Shown: piece after piece, positions 5,935 through 12,465 of the stretch | Layout of the letters: every line of letters begins with the position of its first letter | Numbering within the stretch: position 1 is the stretch's first letter | Origin: CALAED01 sp937891035 | Lineage (GTDB): Bacteria; Actinomycetota; Actinomycetes; Streptosporangiales; Streptosporangiaceae | NCBI GenBank assembly: GCA_035642125.1 | Contig: DASQSZ010000327.1 | Coordinates: forward strand, 1 to 14,114 | DNA length: 14,114 nt | Direction of reading: 5' to 3' | Made by a program: the position numbers and the translations under genes | Notes under the pieces: model-generated | Databases searched by the model: none | What the model was told of the DNA's origin: nothing | The model's input: the letters and a program-made list of their open reading frames with translations, nothing else

Positions 5935-7383
5935 ATGAACACGGTGACGCGGATCTTGGGGCATCGCTACGGCATCACCGCGCTGGTGCTCGTGGCGCTG
6001 GTGGCCATGTACGGGGCGGCGAGCATCCCGCGGCCGGACGCCCGCGCGGCCCGAACGCAGGGCGAGCCGGCGCCCGTCAACTCGGCCGTCGCCGTGTGCC
6101 CCGACCCCGCGGCCAGGGGCGGCCAGGCCGCGCGGGTGAGCGCGATCACGCCGCCCACCTCGCGCACGGGCGGCCAGGCCGAGATCAAGGACACCGCCGA
6201 CGGGGCCGTGGTCACGACGCTGACGGCGCCGGGCACGTCGTGGTATCGCGATACCAAAGGCGCCGCCGGGCCGTACATGATCAGGGCGGGTGGCGCGCTG
6301 GCCGGGGGCCTCGAGGTGGAGCAGACCACGGCCGTCACCAAGGGCCGCGACAAGGGCCTGGCCGGCGTGCGCTGCGGCGTGCCGGCCGCCGACCTGTGGT
6401 TCCTTCTGCCAGGGCCAACCGAAGCCAAGAGCATCGATCTGTTCCTCGCCAACGTCGACGCGGAACCGACCGCCGTGGACGTCGAGGCGCTCTCGGGGGA
6501 GGGCCCGCTGGACACCAGCGACGGGCACGGCATCCCCATCGATCCCTACCGCACCAAGACGATCGGCATCGGCAGGTCGCCCGACGGCCTCGGCTCCATC
6601 GTCGAGGGCGCCCGAGTGCTGGCCCTGCACGTGCGGGCCACGACGGGGCGGGTGGCGGCGTCCGTACTCGTGCGCACCGGCAAGGGGGTGGACTGGGCCC
6701 CGCCCACCACGCCGCCCACGACGGCCCTCGTCGTGCCCGGTATTCCGGGCGGGGCGGGCGGCCGCCGGCTGCTGATCGCGGTGCCGGGAGAGTTCGACGC
6801 GCGGGTCAAGGTGCAGGCGATCACGGCGAACGGCGCGTTCGCACCGCAGGGCCAGGACACGCTCGACGCGCCCGCCCAGACGGTGACGCCGCTCGATCTC
6901 GATCAAGCCCTGGCCGGCAAGGTGGCCGCCGTCCGGCTCACCTCGGATCGGCCGATCGCGGCCGGCTTCAGCGCGCAGGCCGACGACGACGTGGCCTTTG
7001 GCGCCGCCGTCCCGCCGCTCGGCGGCGCCGGCGGCGTGGTCGCCGACAACCGGGCCGGCGCGTCCTCGGTGCTGCTCACCGCGCCGCAGGGGCCGGCCGC
7101 CGTACGGATCCAGGCCGTCACGGGACAGGGTGCGGTGGGCGCCCCGCAGACCGTCAAGGTCAACGGGGCCCGCACTCTCGAGGTCAAGGTGGGCGACCCG
7201 GCCGGTGAGGCGGCGAAGGGGTTCGGCATCATGATCACGCCGCAGCCCGGCGCCGGGCCCGTCTACGCCGCACGGCTGCTGCGCGGCAAGGGCGGCCAGC
7301 TCACTGTGCTGCCGGTCGTCCCGGCGATCACAACGGTCTTGCTGCCTCCGGTGGACAATTCCCTGACCGCGGTCGTCCCCTAG
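5935..7383 (+). CDS. DUF5719-family single-pass exported protein
   Basis: Function unknown. The 482-residue product begins with a short basic stretch (R6, H10, R11) and one hydrophobic helix at about 13-31 (GITALVLVALVAMYGAASI), which acts as a signal anchor, so the rest should face outside the membrane. The exterior part is rich in Ala, Gly, Val, Thr and Pro with alternating hydrophobic patterns that suggest repeated beta domains. Only two cysteines were located, C55 (VAVCPDP) and C147 (GVRCGVP), and they could form a disulfide. No catalytic motif is visible. The ATG is preceded by GAGGCGGGCGG. The gene follows the polytopic glycosyltransferase by 30 bp with no terminator, so the two are probably one operon, and the pairing is shared with Streptomyces as I recall it. 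A periplasmic partner, acceptor-presenting or stabilising factor for the glycosyltransferase is the simplest inference. The DUF5719 label comes from context and overall form and is not certain. Confidence 0.85.
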   Translation: MNTVTRILGHRYGITALVLVALVAMYGAASIPRPDARAARTQGEPAPVNSAVAVCPDPAARGGQAARVSAITPPTSRTGGQAEIKDTADGAVVTTLTAPGTSWYRDTKGAAGPYMIRAGGALAGGLEVEQTTAVTKGRDKGLAGVRCGVPAADLWFLLPGPTEAKSIDLFLANVDAEPTAVDVEALSGEGPLDTSDGHGIPIDPYRTKTIGIGRSPDGLGSIVEGARVLALHVRATTGRVAASVLVRTGKGVDWAPPTTPPTTALVVPGIPGGAGGRRLLIAVPGEFDARVKVQAITANGAFAPQGQDTLDAPAQTVTPLDLDQALAGKVAAVRLTSDRPIAAGFSAQADDDVAFGAAVPPLGGAGGVVADNRAGASSVLLTAPQGPAAVRIQAVTGQGAVGAPQTVKVNGARTLEVKVGDPAGEAAKGFGIMITPQPGAGPVYAARLLRGKGGQLTVLPVVPAITTVLLPPVDNSLTAVVP

Positions 7384-7392
7384 ATTTACGGG

Positions 7393-7881
7393 TCAGTCGT
7401 CGGGGGAGTCGTACGTCGGATCGACCGACTCGGGGGCCAGGCCGAGCAGGTCGGCGACCTTCTCGACCACGACGTCGCGGACCAGCCGGGCCAGGTCGCG
7501 CTCGTCGCCGCCGCCGCGGGCCTGCACCGGCCGGCGGTAGACCACGATGCGCGCCGGGCGGCCGGCGGCCGCGGTCCGCAGCCCGCCCAGCGGGACCGGG
7601 TCGGCGCCGTCGGCCCACGGCTCGACGGGCGGCACCTCCTCGACCGTGAACTCCACGCCGGCCAGCTCACGTTGCCAGCGCCCGGTGACCCGGCGTACCT
7701 CGTCGTGCACCAAGTCGTCGAAGCGCTCGGAGCGGGTGCGGGAGACGGGAAGCTGCGCCGGGGCCAGCGGGCCGCGCAGGCCCCGCCCATGGCGGTCACG
7801 GCGCTTGGCGCGCGGGGAGGCCGGGCCCCCGCCAGGGGACTGGGGGGCGCGCTGCCCGGAGCCTGACACGCGGGATCGCAC
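7393..7881 (-). CDS. Zincin-fold 'metallopeptidase family' protein without an HExxH motif
   Basis: The 162-residue product fits the small cytoplasmic zincin-like family (former DUF1025) found next to DUF3499 in actinobacteria. The first 50 residues are basic and disordered. The core begins at RSERFDDLVHDEVRRVTGRW (50-69), then GVEFTVEEVPP (75-85) and the ARIVVYRRPV strand (110-119). Helix 129-148 reads DLARLVRDVVVEKVADLLGL. In catalytic members this helix carries HExxH; here the equivalent stretch is R135-D136-V-V-V-E140-K with no histidine, so hydrolase activity is doubtful. The only histidines are H31 and H59. The GTG start at 7881 lies 6 bases after TAAGCT, consistent with a leaderless transcript. 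It converges on DUF5719 with a 9-bp gap, leaving no room for a terminator, and diverges from DUF3499. The role is unknown; the neighbourhood is conserved in mycobacteria and Streptomyces, from memory. Confidence 0.85.
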   Translation of the reverse strand: MRSRVSGSGQRAPQSPGGGPASPRAKRRDRHGRGLRGPLAPAQLPVSRTRSERFDDLVHDEVRRVTGRWQRELAGVEFTVEEVPPVEPWADGADPVPLGGLRTAAAGRPARIVVYRRPVQARGGGDERDLARLVRDVVVEKVADLLGLAPESVDPTYDSPDD

Positions 7882-7887
7882 ACATCG

Positions 7888-7893
7888 AGCTTA
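7888..7893 (-). promoter_or_regulatory. TANNNT -10 box for the zincin-like gene (possible leaderless start)
   Basis: On the minus strand TAAGCT is followed by 6 bases and then the GTG start at 7881, the spacing expected when transcription begins at the start codon. No ribosome binding site is present, which agrees. GCCGT-ATCG-ACGGC (7896-7909) is a short inverted repeat just upstream. No -35 was recognised. Confidence 0.45.
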
Positions 7894-7928
7894 CCGCCGT
7901 ATCGACGGCTGCCCAGGGGGATGGGGCC

Positions 7929-8029
7929 GCGGCGATGATCGCCGCAGAAACGATCATGTCCTGTTTGTCCCAAATGGGCGGAATGTAGTGATCTGGCGGC
8001 GATTCGGGTGATACGACGACACGATCGCC
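7929..8029. promoter_or_regulatory. Repeated GGCGAT half-sites in the divergent promoter region
   Basis: GCGGCGAT-G-ATCGCCGC (7929-7945) is a perfect 17-bp palindrome. A further GCGGCGAT lies at 7996-8003 and an inverted ATCGCC at 8024-8029. The hexamer GGCGAT therefore occurs four times, in both orientations, within about 100 bp between two divergent genes. This looks like an operator array for one regulator; the regulator is unknown. Confidence 0.4.
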
Positions 8030-8059
8030 AAGATAGTGGCGGCCGGCAGTCGGGAAAGG

Positions 8060-8065
8060 TACGGT
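8060..8065 (+). promoter_or_regulatory. TANNNT -10 box for DUF3499
   Basis: TACGGT lies 8 bases before the GTG at 8074. No ribosome binding site is seen between them, so transcription may start at or next to the start codon. No matching -35 was recognised. Confidence 0.4.
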
Positions 8066-8073
8066 CTGCCTTC

Positions 8074-8454
8074 GTGAGCCCCGTCCGCATATGCTCCCGT
8101 ACCGCGTGCAAGGAGCCCGCCGTTTTCACGCTCACGTACGTCTATCGCGACTCCACCGCGGTTTTGGGCCCGCTCGCGGCGTACGTCGAGCCGCACTGCT
8201 ACGACCTGTGCTCGGCGCACGCGGCACGGCTCACCGCGCCCATGGGGTGGGAGCTGGTCCGGCTGCCCGCCGACGAGAGCTCGCCAAGCACGGACGACCT
8301 CGAAGCGCTCGCGGACGCCGTGCGCGAGGCGGCCCGCCCCGCCCCACGAGAAGAACCGGTGGGCCAAGGCGTCGAGGTCAGCCGCCGTGGACACCTGCGG
8401 GTGCTGCGCTCCGCGCCGCCGCGCCCACCCGGCACGCCGCCCGCACGGCCCTGA
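8074..8454 (+). CDS. DUF3499-family protein, probable zinc-binding
   Basis: Function unknown; the family is almost confined to actinobacteria. The 126-residue product starts SPVRICSRTACKEPAVFTLTYVYRDSTAVLGPL, the family signature. C7 and C12 near the start and C42, C46 and H49 in PHCYDLCSAH form a likely zinc-ribbon-like site. The second half (about 75-126) is acidic, then Pro/Arg-rich, and probably disordered. No signal peptide or membrane segment is present, so it should be cytoplasmic. The GTG at 8074 is chosen because the family begins with the SPVR-CSR-AC stretch. The longer frame from 8008 would add 22 residues with no family match and would run through the promoter region. It is divergent from the zincin-like gene and 71 bp ahead of manB, in the order known from Mycobacterium and Streptomyces. 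A role tied to sugar-phosphate supply is only suggested by position. Confidence 0.9.
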   Translation: MSPVRICSRTACKEPAVFTLTYVYRDSTAVLGPLAAYVEPHCYDLCSAHAARLTAPMGWELVRLPADESSPSTDDLEALADAVREAARPAPREEPVGQGVEVSRRGHLRVLRSAPPRPPGTPPARP

Positions 8455-8480
8455 CGGAGAGCATGGGCGGCCGGCGCCGG

Positions 8481-8486
8481 TAGGCT
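8481..8486 (+). promoter_or_regulatory. -10-like box before manB
   Basis: TAGGCT fits TANNNT and would give a leader of about 33 bases carrying the ribosome binding site AGGGGAG (8514-8520). No well-spaced -35 is visible, so manB may also be read from the DUF3499 transcript. Confidence 0.4.
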
Positions 8487-8525
8487 CGGACCACCGGTGC
8501 GAACGCCAGCGACAGGGGAGCAGAA

Positions 8526-9896
8526 GTGGGCGACCTCGCGAAGATCTTTAAGGCGTACGACATTCGCGGCGTGGTGCCGGACGAACTCGACGAAGAGACC
8601 GCCGAGGCGGTGGGCGCTGCGTTCGTCCGGGTGACGAGTGCCACCGCCATCGTCACCGCACACGACATGCGCGCCTCGTCCGGGCCGCTGTCGGCCGCGT
8701 TCGCGCGCGGCGCCACCACACAGGGCGCCGATGTGATCGAGGCCGGTCTCGGCTCGACGGACATGCTCTACTACGCCAGCGGCAGCCTCGACCTGCCCGG
8801 CGCGATGTTCACCGCCAGCCATAACCCGGCGCGCTATAACGGCATCAAGCTGTGCCGGGCGGGCGCGGCGCCGGTCGGCCGCGACAGCGGCCTCACCGAG
8901 ATCAGGCGGTTGGTCGAGGCGGGCACGCTCGCCCCCATCCCGGGCGCCGGGGGCAGCTTGACCGGCCGCGACCTGCTCGCCGACTACGCGGCCCACCTGC
9001 GCCGCCTGGTCGACCTGTCGGGCATCCGGCCGCTCAAGGTCGTGGTCGACGCGGGCAACGGCATGGGCGGCCACACCGTACCGGCCGTGCTCGGCGACGC
9101 CAAGCTGCCCGCGCTCCCCCTCGACATCGTCCCGCTGTACTTCGAGCTGGACGGCACCTTCCCCAACCACGAGGCCAACCCCATCGAGCCGGCCAACCTG
9201 CGCGATCTGCAGGCCGCCGTGGTCGAGCACCAGGCCGACATCGGGATCGCCTTCGACGGCGACGCCGACCGCTGCTGGATCATCGACGAGCGCGGCACGT
9301 CCGTCGCGCCGTCCACGATCACGGCCCTGGTGGCGGTGCGCGAGCTGGCCAAGCACCCCGGCGCGGCGGTCATCCACAACCTGATCACGTCCCGTTACGT
9401 GCCGGAGATCATCGAGTCGCACGGCGGCACGCCCATCCGCACCCGCGTCGGCCACTCGTTCATCAAGGAAAAGATGGCCGAGACCGGCGCGGTCTTCGGC
9501 GGCGAGCACTCGGCGCACTACTACTTCACCGATTTCTGGCGGGCCGACACCGGGATGCTCGCCGCCATGCACGTCCTCGCCGCGCTCGGCGGGCAACCCC
9601 GCCGGCTGTCGGACCTGCTCGCCGAATACAGCCGGTACGTGGCGTCCGGTGAGATCAACAGCGAGGTCGCCGACCAGGACGCCGCGACGGCCGCGGTCCG
9701 TGCGGCGTTCGATGGACGACCCGGCGTTACCATCGACGAACTCGACGGATTGACCGTGGGTCACGCGAACTGGTGGTTCAATCTGCGACCCTCCAACACC
9801 GAGCCGCTGCTGCGCCTGAACGCCGAGGCCGTAGACGAGCAGACCATGGCGAAGGTGCGGGACGAGGTCTTGGCGCTCGTCCGAAAGGAAGTCTGA
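8526..9896 (+). CDS. manB: Phosphomannomutase/phosphoglucomutase
   Basis: A cytoplasmic alpha-D-phosphohexomutase interconverting mannose-6-phosphate and mannose-1-phosphate (often also the glucose phosphates), which feeds GDP-mannose for mannolipids, mannan and protein mannosylation. The 456-residue length is usual for the family and all four motifs are present. They are the phosphoserine loop TASHNP with S98, the Mg-binding loop DGDADR at 244-249, the sugar-binding GGEHSAHYYF with E327 and S329, and the phosphate-binding RPSNTEPLLR at 421-430. KAYDIRG (9-15) is the N-terminal signature. The GTG start has AGGGGAG 5 bases upstream. Trm112 starts 5 bp after its stop and the SIS isomerase follows with overlap, so these three are cotranscribed. 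Specificity for mannose over glucose is inferred from GEHSAH and context. Confidence 0.94.
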   Translation: MGDLAKIFKAYDIRGVVPDELDEETAEAVGAAFVRVTSATAIVTAHDMRASSGPLSAAFARGATTQGADVIEAGLGSTDMLYYASGSLDLPGAMFTASHNPARYNGIKLCRAGAAPVGRDSGLTEIRRLVEAGTLAPIPGAGGSLTGRDLLADYAAHLRRLVDLSGIRPLKVVVDAGNGMGGHTVPAVLGDAKLPALPLDIVPLYFELDGTFPNHEANPIEPANLRDLQAAVVEHQADIGIAFDGDADRCWIIDERGTSVAPSTITALVAVRELAKHPGAAVIHNLITSRYVPEIIESHGGTPIRTRVGHSFIKEKMAETGAVFGGEHSAHYYFTDFWRADTGMLAAMHVLAALGGQPRRLSDLLAEYSRYVASGEINSEVADQDAATAAVRAAFDGRPGVTIDELDGLTVGHANWWFNLRPSNTEPLLRLNAEAVDEQTMAKVRDEVLALVRKEV

Positions 9897-9901
9897 CCCT
9901 C

Positions 9902-10075
9902 ATGAAGATCGACCCTTGGCTGCTGGAGATCCTGGCCTGCCCCAACTGCCGCGGCACGCTGACGGCCGACCACACGGCGAATGAGCTCGTCTGCACCGGC
10001 GAGTGCAAGTACGCCTACCCCGTACGGGACGACATCCCTGTGCTGCTTGTGGACGAGGCCCGGACCGGCCGGTGA
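9902..10075 (+). CDS. Trm112-family zinc-ribbon protein
   Basis: A 57-residue protein matching the short bacterial Trm112-like family (YcaR-type). Its signature LLEILACPNCRGTL holds C13 and C16, and C31 and C35 complete a four-cysteine zinc site. YPVRDDIPVLL (40-50) is the conserved end of the fold. In eukaryotes and archaea Trm112 activates several methyltransferases; bacterial members are small and mostly unstudied. No methyltransferase gene is present in this window. The ATG is preceded by AAAGGAAG (9884-9891), which lies inside the end of manB. Its TGA overlaps the next gene's GTG (GTGA), so translation is probably coupled. Its place between manB and the SIS isomerase is conserved in actinobacteria as I recall it, which hints at a role with these enzymes. 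Confidence 0.9.
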   Translation: MKIDPWLLEILACPNCRGTLTADHTANELVCTGECKYAYPVRDDIPVLLVDEARTGR

Positions 10076-11199
10076 CGATCGAGGTGGACGGCGCCCGCCT
10101 CGATGACGTGTCGGCCCTGAGCGCCGCCGACCCCGGGGACATGCTGCGCCAGGTGGCGTCGGCGGCCGCCCAGATCAGAGAAGCGCAGTTCCGTACGGCC
10201 GAGGCCGGCATCGACGCGCTCGCCGCCGGCGGCCGCCCCCGAGCCTTGGTCGTGGCCGGCATGGGCGCCGCCGCGATCTCCGGCGACGTTCTCGGGGCCG
10301 TCTGCGGCGCCGGCTGCCCGGTGCCGGTCGTCACCGTGCGGGGGTATCAGCTGCCCGGCTGGGTCGGCGCCACTGACCTGGTGATGGCGGTGTCCAGCTC
10401 TGGGTCGACCGAAGAGACGCTCGCCGTCGCCGTCGAGGCCGTACGCAGGGGCAGCAGGCTGCTTTGCGTGGGCGCCGCCGGCTCGCCGCTGGCCGACCTC
10501 GCGGCCCAGGCGGGCGTCCCGTTCGTTCCGGTGCGCTCAGCCGGCCGGCCGCGCACCACGCTGTGGGGCCTCACCGTGCCGCTGATCCTGGCCGCCCGGC
10601 TGATCGGACTCGCCGACGTCTCCGACGACGTGCTCGAGGACACGGCCGGCCGGTTGGAGGACATCAGCCACCGCTGCCGGCCGAGCAGCGAGTCGTTCAT
10701 CAACCCGGGCAAGCAACTCGCCGCCGATCTCGTCGGCGCGCTGCCGATGGTGTGGGGGGCCTCGCCGCTCGCCGGCGTGGCCGCCTATCGCTTCGCCTGC
10801 CAGTTCAACGAGAACGCGAAATATCCCTGCGTGTACGGCACGCTGCCCGACGCCGGCCACCACCAGGTCGCCGCCTTCGACGGCCCGTTCGGCGCCACCG
10901 AGGACGATTTCTTCCGCGATCGGGCCGACGCGGAGCGGGGCCTGCACGTCATCGTGCTGCGGGACGTGGCCGAGCATCCGCGGGTGGCCGGGCGGTGCGA
11001 GGTCTCGGTCGACCTGGCGCGCACCAGGGGCATCCCGGTGACCGAGATCGCGGCCGAGGGCACCCATCCCGTCGAACGCATCGCGACCTTGATCGCGCTC
11101 GCCGATTACACGACCGTCTACCTGGCGATCGCGCTCGGCGTCGACCCGACCCCCGAGCCCGTCGCCCAACAACTGAAAGCGAGGATCGCCAACCAGTGA
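10072..11199 (+). CDS. SIS-domain phosphoglucose/phosphomannose isomerase-like protein
   Basis: The 375-residue product matches the actinobacterial SIS proteins related to bifunctional phosphoglucose/phosphomannose isomerase, which interconvert fructose-6-phosphate with glucose- or mannose-6-phosphate. The N-terminal SIS domain has LVVAGMGAAAISGDVLG (59-75) and the phosphosugar loop SSSGSTEET (108-116). The C-terminal isomerase domain contains FNENAKYPC and AGHHQVAAFDG, corresponding to the NEN-K and H-N-E/Q catalytic elements of the family. GMGAAAIS differs from the usual GMGGSAIG, so activity may be altered; such actinobacterial members are poorly tested. The GTG at 10072 overlaps the Trm112 stop by 4 bases. 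An ATG at 10003 in this frame would overlap most of trm112 and is rejected. The neighbours manB and the cupin support a place in mannose metabolism. Confidence 0.9.
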   Translation: MTIEVDGARLDDVSALSAADPGDMLRQVASAAAQIREAQFRTAEAGIDALAAGGRPRALVVAGMGAAAISGDVLGAVCGAGCPVPVVTVRGYQLPGWVGATDLVMAVSSSGSTEETLAVAVEAVRRGSRLLCVGAAGSPLADLAAQAGVPFVPVRSAGRPRTTLWGLTVPLILAARLIGLADVSDDVLEDTAGRLEDISHRCRPSSESFINPGKQLAADLVGALPMVWGASPLAGVAAYRFACQFNENAKYPCVYGTLPDAGHHQVAAFDGPFGATEDDFFRDRADAERGLHVIVLRDVAEHPRVAGRCEVSVDLARTRGIPVTEIAAEGTHPVERIATLIALADYTTVYLAIALGVDPTPEPVAQQLKARIANQ

Positions 11200-11258
11200 G
11201 AGCGCTGAATGCCCCCCGGCCCAACCCCCCAATGAGCGCGCCACTGACACCGGCCGAA

Positions 11259-11274
11259 GGGCGCTGTGGCGCCC
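11259..11274 (+). terminator. GC hairpin after the SIS gene
   Basis: GGGCGC-TGTG-GCGCCC is a perfect 6-bp stem with a 4-nt loop, 59 bp after the isomerase stop. There is no U tract. It probably ends the DUF3499-manB-trm112-SIS transcript. Confidence 0.5.
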
Positions 11275-11288
11275 ATCCCACCAGCGCG

Positions 11289-11384
11289 GGATCGCATGAT
11301 CCGCGTTCGCGTGTCGCGCGCACCGCACTGAGGCGGCATTTCATGATCACGCGTTTGCGCGGTGTGAACCGTACCGCAAACGCG
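11289..11384. promoter_or_regulatory. Inverted repeats in the gap before the cation transporter
   Basis: The 286-bp gap 11200-11485 holds no gene that I can support. It contains GGATC-GCAT-GATCC (11289-11302). It also has the 10-bp arms CGCGTTTGCG (11350-11359) and CGCAAACGCG (11375-11384), separated by 15 bases. The longer repeat lies about 100 bp before the transporter start, where a metal-responsive operator could be. It may equally be a second terminator. Confidence 0.4.
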
Positions 11385-11485
11385 CGGCCGGCGCGCGCCG
11401 AGGCCGTGGGTGAGGCTCCCTCACCTGCACCACCGGATCGTCTCGCCTCGACAAGACCATCGGGACGTACTCGGGAAGGCAGGAA

Positions 11486-12427
11486 ATGAGCGCCACCGCG
11501 GGTACCAAGGCGATCTTCGCCGCGTTGACCGCCAACCTCGGAATCGCGCTGGCCAAGTTCGTCGCCTTCGTGTTCACCGGGTCCGCCTCGATGATGGCCG
11601 AGTCGGTGCACTCGGTGGCCGACTCGGGCAACCAGGCGCTGCTGCTCCTGGGCCGCAAGCGCGCCGAGCGCCCGCGCAGCAAGGCGCACCCGTTCGGGTA
11701 CGGGCGGGAGCGCTTCTTCTACGCCTTCATCGTCGCCGTGGTGCTGTTCACGGTGGGCGCGGTCTTCTCGCTGTACGAGGGCTGGCACAAGTTCGGCGAC
11801 CCGCACCCCGTGGAGTCGCCGATCTGGGCTTTCGGGGTGCTGAGCTTCGCGATCGTGCTGGAGTGCTTCTCGTTCTGGACCGCGATCTCGGAGTCCAACC
11901 GGGTGCGCGGGCGGCAAGGCTGGGTGGCGTTCATTCGCCGCTCCAAGGCGCCCGAGCTGCCGGTGGTGCTGCTCGAAGACCTCGCCGCCCTGCTCGGCTT
12001 GATCATCGCGCTGATGGGAGTGAGCCTTGCGGTCGTCACCGGCGACGGGCGCTGGGACGGGGTCGGCTCGATGGCCATCGGCGTGCTCCTCGCCGTGATC
12101 GCCATCGTGCTCGCCATCGAGACCAAGAGCCTGCTCATCGGCGAGTCAGCGCACGAGGACGTGGAGCGCGAGATCGTGACGGCGCTCGAGGCCGGGGACG
12201 AGATCGAACGGGTCATCCATCTGCGTACCGAGCACATCGGCCCGGAGGAACTGCTCGTCGCCGCCAAGATCGCGATACGGCACGATGACACGGCCAATGA
12301 GGTGGCGCACGGCATCAACGCCGCCGAACAGCGGGTACGCGCGGCCGTGCCCATCGCCCGGCTCATCTATCTCGAACCGGACCTTTACGAGGCCGCTAAA
12401 CGACCCTCTGACACCACCTCCGGCTAG
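11486..12427 (+). CDS. Cation diffusion facilitator family transporter (ZnT9-like subgroup)
   Basis: A membrane exporter that exchanges divalent cations, usually Zn2+ (sometimes Mn2+, Co2+ or Fe2+), for protons. The 313-residue product has helices at about 9-30, 33-54, 76-97, 110-130, 165-185 and 192-212, the six expected for the family, then a cytoplasmic C-terminal domain. Helix 2 has SVHSVADSGNQ with H42 and D46, the family metal site. The loop HPFGYGRERFFYAF and LLEDLAALLGL with E164 and D165 are typical of the ZnT9-like branch, in which helix 5 lacks the usual HxxxD pair. The ATG is preceded by GGAAGGCAGGAA. The cupin gene starts 38 bp downstream. Metal export might affect the metal-dependent enzymes nearby, but this is only contextual. 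Substrate cannot be read from the sequence. Confidence 0.92.
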   Translation: MSATAGTKAIFAALTANLGIALAKFVAFVFTGSASMMAESVHSVADSGNQALLLLGRKRAERPRSKAHPFGYGRERFFYAFIVAVVLFTVGAVFSLYEGWHKFGDPHPVESPIWAFGVLSFAIVLECFSFWTAISESNRVRGRQGWVAFIRRSKAPELPVVLLEDLAALLGLIIALMGVSLAVVTGDGRWDGVGSMAIGVLLAVIAIVLAIETKSLLIGESAHEDVEREIVTALEAGDEIERVIHLRTEHIGPEELLVAAKIAIRHDDTANEVAHGINAAEQRVRAAVPIARLIYLEPDLYEAAKRPSDTTSG

Positions 12428-12459
12428 GGTCTGGTCAACGCAACGCCCATGAGGGGGGA
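12425..12459 (+). promoter_or_regulatory. -10-like box and strong ribosome binding site for the cupin gene
   Basis: TAGGGT (12425-12430) fits TANNNT and overlaps the transporter stop codon TAG. GAGGGGGGA (12451-12459) is a strong ribosome binding site 6 bases before the GTG at 12466. CTGACA (12408-12413) resembles a -35 but the spacing of 11 bp is too short, so the promoter is uncertain. Confidence 0.4.
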
Positions 12460-12465
12460 TAGATC

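Noticed and set aside
5912..5938. Eight-codon mini-ORF (MTVEAGGR) overlapping the DUF5719 start as ATGA
   Set aside because: It could be a coupling leader peptide, but it is too short to support without ribosome data or conservation.
5584..6906. Minus-strand open frame opposite DUF5719
   Set aside because: Composition is the Arg/His/Gly-rich shadow type and it conflicts with two well-supported plus-strand genes.
8008..8073. Earlier ATG for DUF3499
   Set aside because: The extra 22 residues do not fit the family, and the stretch holds the operator-like repeats and the -10 box.
8199..9764. Minus-strand open frame opposite manB
   Set aside because: It lies antisense to a gene with all four phosphohexomutase motifs.
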